Both the position numbers and the translations under genes were made by a program. 42,013 nucleotides of DNA from Bacteroidales bacterium. GTDB taxonomy: Bacteria > Bacteroidota > Bacteroidia > Bacteroidales > UBA12170. The notes below the pieces were generated by a model. It saw nothing but the letters and a program-made list of their open reading frames with translations, searched no databases and was not told the DNA's origin. Position 1 is the stretch's first letter. Every line of letters begins with the position of its first letter. The stretch spans positions 1 to 42,013 of the forward strand of contig JAQIBR010000134.1 of assembly GCA_027858955.1 (NCBI GenBank), written 5' to 3'. Below, piece by piece: positions 34,046 through 42,013 of the stretch.

Positions 34046-35121
34046 GATTCTAAAAAAGTTTCATACAATCCATTAATTTTATCCAAGGAAAAATTTTCAA
34101 TTACGTTCTTCCTATTTTGCTCTTTTCTATCATTGCAATCTATTATTTGTTCAGAGTCAAGCAATTTAGTTATATCTATTGAAGTTTGAAAATAAAATCC
34201 TCCATCTTCTAATATAGCCCGATTAAATGGATTATCGTGAGCACATATACAAGCTTTAGAAGCCATTGCCTCTAATAATGATGGATTAGTTCCACCAACA
34301 CTATGTCCATGAAAATACAAATTGGAATTCTCTCGTAAGTAATTTAGTGCAGGCATATCATAAATAGGACCGATAAATCGAATATTTTCGTTTCTGGAGA
34401 ATTTTTTTAGTAGCTTCCTACCATAAGTATTTTCATAATTACCAATAACTATAAAAGGTTGATTATTAGTTGAATTGATTGCACCCTCAAGAATAGTTTC
34501 TATATTATTTTCAGGTTCCATACGAGCAATTAGCATATTATAATTACCTGATTCTAAATTAAGTTTAGTAAATAATTTAGTACTAATTTCTTGTTCAGAT
34601 TTAACACCATAAGCAATGTATTCTGTGGAAATGCCATATTTTGATATGAGGTAGGATTGTATTCCTTTTGAATCAGAAATATAAAAATCGGAAGTGCGAA
34701 TTGCTAAATATTCTGCGAATTTTAAAAATTTTTGGACAGCCCAATTATATTTCGAACGCTTCCACTCCAAACCATCCATGTTGCTCACAATAACAGTATT
34801 TTTTGGTAAAAGCCAACCCCAAATTGAGCTGCTTGTATATCCTAATTGCAGAAGCACATCAAAGTTTTGCTTCCTGCTATCTAAAATGCAATTTAAATCA
34901 TAGATGAATTGCCCAAATGTGCCAAGTTTATCTTCAGGATCGAAACGATGAATTAATTTTACCTTATTATACTCTTCCTCTTGAAAAAAATGAAGTGAAG
35001 AAGAATATACACTAACATCATGCCCTTTTTGAACCATATATTGGGAAAAGTATTCAGCAAATTGTTCATAACCGCTGTATCGATTAGGTATTCCACGAGT
35101 TCCTAAAATTCCAATTCTCAT
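34030..35121 (-). CDS. glycosyltransferase with DUF1972 N-terminus (rhamnosyltransferase-like)
   Basis: A 363-residue GT-B glycosyltransferase. The N-terminal motif GILGTRGIPNRYSGYEQFAEYF is characteristic of the DUF1972 group (Cps2T-like), which includes rhamnosyltransferases of capsule loci. The C-terminal domain has MLIARMEPENNIETILEG and the donor-binding segment FHGHSVGGTNPSLLEAMASKACICAHDNPFNR, with Glu in the usual position. No membrane helix. It starts 24 bases after the upstream gene and overlaps the downstream one, so it is firmly within the operon. Confidence 0.88.
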   Translation of the reverse strand: MRIGILGTRGIPNRYSGYEQFAEYFSQYMVQKGHDVSVYSSSLHFFQEEEYNKVKLIHRFDPEDKLGTFGQFIYDLNCILDSRKQNFDVLLQLGYTSSSIWGWLLPKNTVIVSNMDGLEWKRSKYNWAVQKFLKFAEYLAIRTSDFYISDSKGIQSYLISKYGISTEYIAYGVKSEQEISTKLFTKLNLESGNYNMLIARMEPENNIETILEGAINSTNNQPFIVIGNYENTYGRKLLKKFSRNENIRFIGPIYDMPALNYLRENSNLYFHGHSVGGTNPSLLEAMASKACICAHDNPFNRAILEDGGFYFQTSIDITKLLDSEQIIDCNDRKEQNRKNVIENFSLDKINGLYETFLESCLKT

Positions 35122-35145
35122 ATATTTTTTAATAATTTACTGAAA

Positions 35146-36411
35146 TTACTCTATCTTTTCAATTCTACTTTGCAATTTTAGTTTATTGTATAAAGCTAAA
35201 AATCCACCTAAAGCTAATAAATATATATCACTTAAATTATATGCTCCGGTAATAATTAACGTACTAAATACCAGATATATTCCAATAGCAGCAATTAAAT
35301 TTGTTATAGGAATATCTTTATTTTTTAGCTTTTTATAAAACGTAAATAAATAAAGGTTTAATAAAAATAATAAATAGAACAGTAAGCCAATTATACCTGT
35401 TTTATAATATATCATTGCATAGCCATTATGAAGATGAGAGATGTAGCGCATTCCGACATCATTTAATGGTGCAACAAATTGTAAATCAACTAATGACCCA
35501 AATCCACGCCCTATTAAATGCTGATGATTTTCCATCTGATCAAATGCCATTTTAGCTTCGTATGCTCTCCAATGATCCCATAATGCAGCATGATTTTCCA
35601 AATCCACTTTAGGCATAAAAATTTCTTCAGGAGCAATTTTCATTTTATACAAAAATGCTGAAACTCCTGGTTGATCTCTGGGGATTTCAATAGAAAACAA
35701 ATAGATATAAAAACTAGCTATTAAGAGTATTGCAACGCCAATATATTTAATAGCTTTTAAACTTATTTTTGTATATCCAGACGCAGTTAATAACAAAAGA
35801 AAAACAGCGACCCACATTGTTCTTGAAAAATAGAGAAAGAAAGATATAATAAGCAAGCTTAAAACAGCATAGGTAGTTTTCTTATTGCCAAATATACTCA
35901 TCTTCTGATATTTCAAGGATAGTATCAAAAATACCAGAGCAAGAAGTTCAACATGATTTGATAAACCAGTTACATTTCTTATTGTATTTATACTAGAACC
36001 GAACAAGTATGCGTAACTAATTACCTTAAAAAGATGAAGAAAAGCAAAAGTAATACCCATATAAACAAAAGCTTTGAAGAGAAAAGTATTATCTTTAATT
36101 GAATGAATTATTGCATAACCAAGAAATAATAATAGTACGGGTTTTGAAAAATAGGCTAAATCTTTTCCGATATCCCAGTAATGATATTTATAAAAGAATG
36201 TTGAGAATAATCCTATGATAATCAATATTATAAGGAATAGGAAGCTTGTAATAAAATCGCCGGAAATTTTTTGATTTCTTTTGTTAAGGAAAAATATGGT
36301 CAAAATGAAAAGAATCGCAAAGGTGAATTCAAACGAAACAATTTGCAGTGGTATTAAAAGCAATACAAGAAAAAAGAATTTATATATGTGACCATCAATA
36401 TCTTTAATCAT
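35146..36411 (-). CDS. O-antigen ligase/Wzy-type polymerase family protein 2
   Basis: A 421-residue protein with about ten to eleven hydrophobic spans. A large loop (about 235-320) contains GRGFGSLVDL, and the family motif HLHNGYAMIYYKTGIIGLLFYLLF lies near residue 325. Same family as the gene at 32774 but only distantly similar. One of the two is probably the Wzy polymerase and the other a ligase or a second polymerase. It lies 6 bases after the GT4 gene. Confidence 0.83.
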   Translation of the reverse strand: MIKDIDGHIYKFFFLVLLLIPLQIVSFEFTFAILFILTIFFLNKRNQKISGDFITSFLFLIILIIIGLFSTFFYKYHYWDIGKDLAYFSKPVLLLFLGYAIIHSIKDNTFLFKAFVYMGITFAFLHLFKVISYAYLFGSSINTIRNVTGLSNHVELLALVFLILSLKYQKMSIFGNKKTTYAVLSLLIISFFLYFSRTMWVAVFLLLLTASGYTKISLKAIKYIGVAILLIASFYIYLFSIEIPRDQPGVSAFLYKMKIAPEEIFMPKVDLENHAALWDHWRAYEAKMAFDQMENHQHLIGRGFGSLVDLQFVAPLNDVGMRYISHLHNGYAMIYYKTGIIGLLFYLLFLLNLYLFTFYKKLKNKDIPITNLIAAIGIYLVFSTLIITGAYNLSDIYLLALGGFLALYNKLKLQSRIEKIE

Positions 36412-36417
36412 TTTGAC

Positions 36418-37572
36418 TTATCTTTTGTACAGGTTAACAAATTGAAGGACATAGTTTTCTACTGTAAATTGCTCTGATGCAATTTTATGTCCATTCTTTG
36501 CCAAAGACTTTCTAAGATCAGGCTTATCTACCAATAGTTTCAATGCAGAATGAAGCTCATTGGTATTATTTGGTTCAAATAACAGACCGGAGTGATTATG
36601 CTTAATAATCTCTAATAAACCACCGTGTTTTGATGCAATAACAGGCTTTTCGGCATACATAGCTTCAACTGCAACTAAGCCAAAAGGTTCGGGTTCTATT
36701 GAAGGAACTACCGCTATATCTATACAAGACCAATATTTCCAAATATTAGGAGCAAAAGGTATAATATGTACTTTATTTTCTAAATTTCTAAATGCAATTT
36801 CTTCCTTAAGCCTGGTTAAATAAAAAACCTGTTCGGGTGGGGGAGACCCAATAATTAATAAAGAAACCTTTTCATTAGCTTTTTGAAGTTTATCGAAAGC
36901 ATCAAGTAAAAAAGATTGTCCTTTCCATCGACTTATTCGACCAACCATTCCAATAATAATATTAGCGGGTGGTGTTTTCAATTCATTTTTTTTGAAATCA
37001 TTAATTTCATCTATAGAATATAAATTATTTGGTTTTTCAACTCCGTTATATATTATAGACGATTTAGCTTTAAGTTTAATATTCTTTTTAACTAAGCTAA
37101 TATATGCCGCCCGTGAATTAAAAACAACATTAGTAGATAACGCATTAACAATAAATCGGTAAGATCTATTTATAATTTGTGGTTTTTCAATTATTTCGTG
37201 AACATGCCAAATATGGTCGATTTTTTTCCATTTTGCATAAAATGCGCCGAGAAAAACGGCCAATGTATTTGAATGAACAAGATCTATTGATTCCTTTGTA
37301 AGCTTTTTGTTTAATTTATATAAAGAAGAGAAGAATTGAAACGGTAATTTTACAAGGTTTTTAAATGAAAACATTGTCCGAGATAGTTTAATTACGGGGC
37401 TAATAATTAAATCAATTTTTGCTTCACATAGTAATAAAACTAAAATCCCTTCTTCAGGTAGTACAACAATTGGACGAATATTATGCTTAGGTAATTCTTT
37501 GACTAAAGATAATAAAGCTTTGTCGGAACCATACAATTCGGCGGACTGATGAACAAAAAGTATAGTTTGCAT
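36418..37572 (-). CDS. family 4 glycosyltransferase
   Basis: A 384-residue retaining GT-B transferase. The N-terminal acceptor domain begins LFVHQSAELYGSDKALLSLVKELP, the C-terminal donor domain has IGMVGRISRWKGQSFLLDAF (near residue 210) and the E-x7-E motif in EPFGLVAVEAM, then GGLLEIIKHNHSGLLFEPNN. No membrane segment. It starts 3 bases after the upstream acetyltransferase and belongs to the operon. The sugar is unknown. Confidence 0.92.
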   Translation of the reverse strand: MQTILFVHQSAELYGSDKALLSLVKELPKHNIRPIVVLPEEGILVLLLCEAKIDLIISPVIKLSRTMFSFKNLVKLPFQFFSSLYKLNKKLTKESIDLVHSNTLAVFLGAFYAKWKKIDHIWHVHEIIEKPQIINRSYRFIVNALSTNVVFNSRAAYISLVKKNIKLKAKSSIIYNGVEKPNNLYSIDEINDFKKNELKTPPANIIIGMVGRISRWKGQSFLLDAFDKLQKANEKVSLLIIGSPPPEQVFYLTRLKEEIAFRNLENKVHIIPFAPNIWKYWSCIDIAVVPSIEPEPFGLVAVEAMYAEKPVIASKHGGLLEIIKHNHSGLLFEPNNTNELHSALKLLVDKPDLRKSLAKNGHKIASEQFTVENYVLQFVNLYKR

Positions 37573-37575
37573 TAT

Positions 37576-38250
37576 TTAAATCATTTTTATAATTTTTGCA
37601 GGAACACCACCTATAAGACTATTATCAGGGAATTTTCCTTTTACAATTGCTCCGGCTGCAATCACACAATTATCACCAATTTCAGCTCCGTCGAGAAAAG
37701 TTACTTTTGCTCCCACCCAAATATTATTTCCCAATACAATTCCTTGTGATGTTGTTCCCTGCTCTCTGATGGAAGTATCTTTATCATCGAAAGAGTGATT
37801 TTCGGAATGAAAGCTAATATACTGACCCATAATTACATTCTCGCCAATTATAATGCCTCCTGCGGCACCAAAAAATGAATGTTCGCCTATTGCAGAATTG
37901 TTTCCAATTTTAATACCTGCGCCAAAACGTGAGAAATGACTTGTTGAACTTAGAATTGAAAAGGCTCCGATTTTTAAATTATTTCCAAATCGAATTTTAT
38001 TTTTCGAATAAGCATCAATCTTCACATAATCTTCCAATGTACAATTATCACTAAAATCAATATTTGATTTGTTTCTTATCTTAACTTTATTTCCCAAAAA
38101 CACTCGTTTCCTTAGAAAAAGATAACCTCGGCAAAGCATAATGAATCGACGCCAAAATACAGAGATAATTAACCTGTTAGGAATATCATCATCAATTAAA
38201 TATGTTTTACCAGATTTTTGCAGAAAGTATTTAAACAGATTTTTTAGCAT
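37576..38250 (-). CDS. hexapeptide-repeat acetyltransferase
   Basis: A 224-residue left-handed beta-helix acyltransferase. Repeats are seen from about residue 65 (NSAIGEHSFFGAAGGIIIGENVIMG); the probable catalytic His is in FHSENHSF, and the usual end is GAEIGDNCVIAAGAIVKGKFPDNSLIGGVPAKII. Residues 1-60 are basic and less conserved. It overlaps the upstream GT2 gene by 20 bases. It probably acetylates a sugar of the repeat unit. Confidence 0.88.
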   Translation of the reverse strand: MLKNLFKYFLQKSGKTYLIDDDIPNRLIISVFWRRFIMLCRGYLFLRKRVFLGNKVKIRNKSNIDFSDNCTLEDYVKIDAYSKNKIRFGNNLKIGAFSILSSTSHFSRFGAGIKIGNNSAIGEHSFFGAAGGIIIGENVIMGQYISFHSENHSFDDKDTSIREQGTTSQGIVLGNNIWVGAKVTFLDGAEIGDNCVIAAGAIVKGKFPDNSLIGGVPAKIIKMI

Positions 38251-39064
38251 GCTTTTTTACAAAAAAGTTTATTTCAATATTTAGTCTACTAATCCATTTC
38301 TTTATTCCTGAGAAATGCTTATTTACATAGTGGATTAGTGCTATTTTTAATAATTCATTGCGCTTTGAATTAAATCCGCCATAATGAATATAACTTAGCT
38401 CAGGTAAATATACAGTCTTTTTTTCCATATCGTTTAAACGTTTGCAAAAATCTATGTCTTCAGCATACATAAAGAATGATTCATCCATTCCTTTTAACTT
38501 TTCCCATAAATTTCTTCGCGTAAGAAAAAACGATCCTTCTATCCAATCTACTTGAAAAATACTTTGGGTTTTGTCAAAATTATCATTGCTAAAGCCATCA
38601 TATATCAACATCATTAATTTTAATTTTAGAAGTCGTATAGGTGATGGGAATAAACCAGCAGATTGGCGATATTGTTTTTTCTCATCTAACATCTTAATGC
38701 CAACTAAACCAATCGATTGATCGTCTCTTAAAATATTAATCGCAGGATTTAAATTATCCAATAAAAGTGTGTCATTATTAAGCAGAAGTAAATATTCTCC
38801 TTGAGATAAATTTGCCCCGATATTATTCCCCACAGCAAATCCAAAATTTGTTTTATTTTTAATTAATACTACTTCCGGAAATTTATTCTCAATGATTTTT
38901 ATACTTTCATCTGTTGAATTATTATCAACAATAATGATTTCAAAATCAATCGTTTGACAATTTCTATTGATTGATTCAATGCAATTTATTAGGAATGCTT
39001 CTCCATTGTAATTAACAATAATAATCGATAATAGTTTCTTATTCATCTTGTTAACTTTATGCAT
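38231..39064 (-). CDS. family 2 glycosyltransferase (WbbL-like)
   Basis: A 277-residue GT-A glycosyltransferase. It has SIIIVNYNGE (13-22), IIVDNNSTD (Asp47), the metal motif LLNND (94-98) and YAEDIDFCKRL with the acidic pair expected in this family. The ATG at 39064 is chosen because it overlaps the Wzx stop as TAATG, a coupling arrangement; an ATG at 39046 (six residues shorter) is equally compatible with the family, and one at 39079 would reach further into wzx. Probable role: adding one sugar to the repeat unit. Confidence 0.88.
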   Translation of the reverse strand: MHKVNKMNKKLLSIIIVNYNGEAFLINCIESINRNCQTIDFEIIIVDNNSTDESIKIIENKFPEVVLIKNKTNFGFAVGNNIGANLSQGEYLLLLNNDTLLLDNLNPAINILRDDQSIGLVGIKMLDEKKQYRQSAGLFPSPIRLLKLKLMMLIYDGFSNDNFDKTQSIFQVDWIEGSFFLTRRNLWEKLKGMDESFFMYAEDIDFCKRLNDMEKKTVYLPELSYIHYGGFNSKRNELLKIALIHYVNKHFSGIKKWISRLNIEINFFVKKHAKKSV

Positions 39065-40326
39065 TATAACAGAGCCCAAAATCCCAGATTTATTTTCACA
39101 TAAAACACGGCAAAAACGTTTAAAAATAGTTGTGAAAAGAGACTGGCTAGAGCTGCACCATTTATGCCGAATTTTGGAATTAAAATATAGTTTAATCCGA
39201 TATTTAATATGGCCATAGCAAGTGTCAAATTCCTAAAAATCCTTTGATAATCAGTCATATTTAGAATATGTGAAACCGTGCCTGAAAATGCGTTAAATAA
39301 AAAACCTATAGATAACAAAATGAGAGCCAATTCACCGCTTAAAAACTCAAGACCGAATAGACCTAACAGGAATTTGCGGAACACAATTAATCCAATTACA
39401 ATAGGTAGTGTTAATAGAGTCATTAACTGATTTGCCCTTCGTACTTCAAAACTTAACTGTTTGCTTTTATTCTGATTATATAATTCGGCTATTTTTGGGG
39501 CAATAACAATATTTACAGTTAATATGATTAATAGACTTATTGTTGCCAATTTATAAGCTGCACTATACACCCCTACTTCAGACTTGCTAACCATCGATCC
39601 AAGCATAAATATATCAGTCCAGTTGGATATAAACAGAAAGGCTGAGCTAAACAAAATAGGTAAGCTTAATTTTAATAGATTTTTATATGGGTAATTTTGA
39701 TATACTTTTTTTATTGGTAAATTAAAGAGAAGGTATATTCCAACTGATGTTAGCGATAATATATAGCTAAGAATTGCAAAAAACTCGGTTACTAAATTAA
39801 GACTTCTGAATATAAAAATAAAGACAAAAAATAGGATATTTGGAAAGATGAACATATTCAAGCCATAGGCTAGAAATTTTTTTCTTCCACTAAAAAATTG
39901 AGCTCCAAAATTGTGAAGAATCATAAATATGAAAAAATAACTCAGGTATTTAAATAATTTTGATAATAGGTTGTCATGAAAAAGATTATAACCTAGCAGA
40001 GAAGATGTTGAATAGATAATAATGCTGCCAATTATGCCAGAAATAACCAAAACTATAATTGAACGGTTCAAATAATTTGTAATAGGTAATTTATTGAAAT
40101 GCTCTGCTTCAGACGTCAATTTTACAATAGCAGTGGGTAAACCTAATGAGAATAACATTACCGAAAATTGGGCGAATGTAACTAGTATGGAATACCGCCC
40201 GTAAACATCAGCTCCATAGAGTTTAGATATATAAATGGCTATTAAATAGCCTAAACCCATTCCTAGGATTCGTAGAAAAAAAGTAAGCCCGCTATTTTGT
40301 AATAAATACTTAATGTCGTTTTTCAA
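39064..40326 (-). CDS. Wzx-type polysaccharide flippase
   Basis: A 420-residue membrane protein with 12 or so hydrophobic helices along its whole length, of the MOP/polysaccharide transport superfamily. The N-terminal GLTFFLRILGMGLGYLIAIYISKLYGADVYGRYSI is typical of Wzx/RfbX-like flippases. It moves undecaprenyl-linked repeat units across the inner membrane to the polymerase. It lies between the Wzz-like gene (61 bases upstream) and the glycosyltransferases. Confidence 0.9.
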   Translation of the reverse strand: MKNDIKYLLQNSGLTFFLRILGMGLGYLIAIYISKLYGADVYGRYSILVTFAQFSVMLFSLGLPTAIVKLTSEAEHFNKLPITNYLNRSIIVLVISGIIGSIIIYSTSSLLGYNLFHDNLLSKLFKYLSYFFIFMILHNFGAQFFSGRKKFLAYGLNMFIFPNILFFVFIFIFRSLNLVTEFFAILSYILSLTSVGIYLLFNLPIKKVYQNYPYKNLLKLSLPILFSSAFLFISNWTDIFMLGSMVSKSEVGVYSAAYKLATISLLIILTVNIVIAPKIAELYNQNKSKQLSFEVRRANQLMTLLTLPIVIGLIVFRKFLLGLFGLEFLSGELALILLSIGFLFNAFSGTVSHILNMTDYQRIFRNLTLAMAILNIGLNYILIPKFGINGAALASLFSQLFLNVFAVFYVKINLGFWALL

Positions 40327-40387
40327 ATTAGAATGGCTAGATTAATTAATTTAAAGTAAAGAATAGAGCAACAATTATAAATCGTTT

Positions 40388-41467
40388 CTATTTACCTTTT
40401 AACTTGCGTTCTTGACTGATTAAAAAGCGATTTGATTCAATAACCAATAAATAAATAAATATTAGGAGAATACCTCCAAAAAAACCTAATACCATTGAAT
40501 TGCGTAACAATCCTTTCACTTCGGCTCCAGTTTTATTGAAACTTGAAACTACGTTTACGATTTCATTTTTAAGGTTTATTTCACTTTTAATCTCTACTAG
40601 ATCAATATTGGCTTTAATATACTTATCAAAAACGATAATATCACGTTTATCTTCTTCAGTATTACCCATATAGAAAGTCGTAGCAGCATTTTCTTTCTTA
40701 CTTTCGTTTAGAGAAATCTCTTTATAAAACTGCCGTAAAGAGTCTAGCTCAATCATACTAGAAATAAGAACATTTTCTTGCGATTGAAGATTGCTGATTT
40801 CAGTTTGCAACAATTTTGAATAGTATGGATTGTCAGCCAAAGAATTAATAATTGGCTTTTCAAGCTTTTCGAAGAGAGCTCTATTAGTGGATTCTACATT
40901 TATAACATGATATAGGAACTCTTCTTTCGGAATATTTTGGCTAAATTTTTCATAATCAATATTTTCTATAACATTAGAATCTAGTTTAGAAATAAAATCG
41001 TTATAGGCCAAAATAATCTGGTTGTCGTTTGTATAAGGGCTTACTTCTATTTTTTTTATAGATGAAGCATCAATCGAATCGATTTTAAAATAATCGCCTA
41101 AAGATATATAGTCCTTCTCAGAAATTAATCCTTCACAATACTCAATATCGTTATACAACTGAATAATACTCTCATAGTTAGCTTGAACAGTCATAGAAGA
41201 ACTATAAAGTGGTTCTTCAATTTTGTATTCGACTATAGCTCCTAATATTCCACCAATTACAGCAGCAATTATAAACTTTATAATATGCCTCTTTAAATAT
41301 ATAAAGAAGCTTATTAACATGTTAAAGGATGTAGCAAAGAAAGTTTTGATTCCATTTCCAATGCTTTTAAAAAGTGAGCGGAGCAAATTGAATAATACTC
41401 CTAAATCCATATCTTCATCGTCTGATTTCATAGTGGAGTTTTCTTTGTTTATATGTGTTTCTTCCAT
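40388..41467 (-). CDS. Wzz-like chain-length determinant / polysaccharide co-polymerase
   Basis: A 359-residue inner-membrane protein. The cytoplasmic N-terminus is acidic (residues 1-22); a first membrane helix (about 62-84, FIIAAVIGGILGAIV) is followed by a large periplasmic helical domain and a second helix near the C-terminus (about 325-346, VLGFFGGILLIFIYLLVI). This two-helix layout is that of Wzz/PCP proteins, which set chain length. No tyrosine kinase domain is attached. Similarity to named Wzz proteins is weak at sequence level, so the call rests on topology and position at the head of the operon. The promoter is at 41497-41527. Confidence 0.75.
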   Translation of the reverse strand: MEETHINKENSTMKSDDEDMDLGVLFNLLRSLFKSIGNGIKTFFATSFNMLISFFIYLKRHIIKFIIAAVIGGILGAIVEYKIEEPLYSSSMTVQANYESIIQLYNDIEYCEGLISEKDYISLGDYFKIDSIDASSIKKIEVSPYTNDNQIILAYNDFISKLDSNVIENIDYEKFSQNIPKEEFLYHVINVESTNRALFEKLEKPIINSLADNPYYSKLLQTEISNLQSQENVLISSMIELDSLRQFYKEISLNESKKENAATTFYMGNTEEDKRDIIVFDKYIKANIDLVEIKSEINLKNEIVNVVSSFNKTGAEVKGLLRNSMVLGFFGGILLIFIYLLVIESNRFLISQERKLKGK

Positions 41468-41496
41468 CGATAATATAATTGCTAAATTAAAACGTA

Positions 41497-41527
41497 TAAA
41501 ATTAACAATTATTAGGTCAGTACCAAA
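41497..41527 (-). promoter_or_regulatory. housekeeping promoter of the polysaccharide operon
   Basis: On the minus strand TTTG (41527-41524), 19 bases, TAATTTTA (41504-41497): one mismatch at the last base of TAnnTTTG. The leader would be about 25 bases. Confidence 0.5.
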
Positions 41528-41621
41528 TTTTCGTTCTTGTGAAATAGATCATTAAATTAATTCTGATGAACATATTAAGTTAACCTAGCAAAAGACAATT
41601 AATAAATTTCTAAAAAATATT

Positions 41622-41661
41622 AATATACGAATTGCGTTTGATATTATAATATTCGTATATT
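41622..41661. promoter_or_regulatory. candidate TetR operator
   Basis: Perfect 11-base inverted arms, AATATACGAAT (41622-41632) and ATTCGTATATT (41651-41661), are separated by 18 bases. The right arm overlaps the -7 element of the TetR-family gene. This fits autorepression. Confidence 0.5.
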
Positions 41662-41663
41662 TG
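41656..41663 (+). promoter_or_regulatory. -7 element of TetR-family gene
   Basis: TATATTTG matches TAnnTTTG, 24 bases before the ATG. TTG at 41632-41634 is 21 bases upstream, within tolerance. Confidence 0.5.
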
Positions 41664-41687
41664 TATTTTAATCGTAAAATATTATAT

Positions 41688-42013
41688 ATGGATTCAACTA
41701 CCATAAACATAAAGCAACAACAAATTTTGGAAGCAGGAAAAGAACTCTTTTGGAAACACGGTATCAAAAGAGTGACAATTGAAGAAATTTGTAAGCAAGC
41801 GCATGTAAGTAAAATGACTTTTTATAAATTCTTTGACAATAAAAAAGCGTTAGCAATAGCTATTCTCGACAATACAGTTGGAGCAGCTTTAATTGATTAT
41901 AAAGAGCTAATCGATAAAAAAGATTGTTCTTTTACCGATAAGATTAACCAAATGCTTAAAATGAAACTTGAAGGGACTCAAGACATTAGTCAGGAGTTTA
42001 TTATGGATATTTA
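41688..42013 (+). CDS. TetR/AcrR family transcriptional regulator (partial)
   Basis: The first 108 codons are present; the gene runs off the window end. The N-terminal DNA-binding domain is typical: KQQQILEAGKELFWKHGIKRVTIEEICKQAHVSKMTFYKFFDNKKALAIAIL (about residues 9-60), with the helix-turn-helix at VTIEEICKQAHVSKMTFYKFF. The ligand-binding domain that would show its effector is cut off. It is divergent from the Wzz-like gene, 220 bases away, so it may control itself, genes beyond the edge or the polysaccharide operon. Confidence 0.9.
   Translation, partial: MDSTTINIKQQQILEAGKELFWKHGIKRVTIEEICKQAHVSKMTFYKFFDNKKALAIAILDNTVGAALIDYKELIDKKDCSFTDKINQMLKMKLEGTQDISQEFIMDI

Overview
The window looks like a chromosomal segment of a Bacteroidota bacterium, probably a Bacteroidales or Marinilabiliales-like lineage. 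The DNA is AT-rich. Several genes are preceded by the Bacteroidota housekeeping promoter (TTTG, about 19 bases, TAnnTTTG). The primary sigma factor is the short 287-residue type without region 1.1, ribosome binding sites are weak, and there is a family of Bacteroidota-style lipoproteins. No prophage, insertion sequence or CRISPR array is visible.

Layout. 1-230: a tRNA-Lys gene with its own promoter and terminator, next to a broken tRNA-Lys-like copy whose anticodon arm is replaced by a palindrome. 282-3925 (minus): etfB-etfA-acyl-CoA dehydrogenase operon. 4534-10489 (plus): three paralogous lipoproteins. The first and third have the same upstream architecture: a conserved palindromic block, then a sigma-54-like -24/-12 element 93 bases further on. 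The second and third lipoproteins end in a domain with a Cys/Gln pattern like internal-thioester (TQXA-type) domains. 10511-16250 (minus): DUF2062 protein, rhomboid protease, primary sigma factor, DEAD-box helicase and an M49 dipeptidyl peptidase. 16410-21470 (plus): a five-gene glycan operon with three family-2 glycosyltransferases, a TuaH-like transferase and an acetyltransferase. 21577-29611: housekeeping genes (YchF, a secreted endonuclease/phosphatase-fold protein, FabG, a Ste24-like M48 protease, Pcm) plus a two-component pair, namely a sigma-54 activator with GAFTGA and a soluble receiver-histidine kinase. 29848-41467: a polysaccharide locus with two polyprenyl-phosphate sugar-1-phosphate transferases, two Wzy/ligase-like membrane proteins, three glycosyltransferases, an acetyltransferase, a Wzx flippase and a Wzz-like co-polymerase. 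41688-end: a TetR-family regulator cut by the window edge, with a candidate operator in front.

How the parts may work together. The polysaccharide locus is nearly complete for Wzx/Wzy export: initiation (the two transferases), assembly (glycosyltransferases), decoration (acetyltransferase), flipping (Wzx), polymerisation (Wzy-like) and length control (Wzz-like). No outer-membrane exporter is seen here. The lipoproteins are probably outer-membrane, possibly surface-exposed. The most interesting hypothesis is that they are a sigma-54-controlled family of covalent adhesins; the NtrC-like activator at 23862-25199 is a candidate regulator, but nothing in the sequence proves the link.
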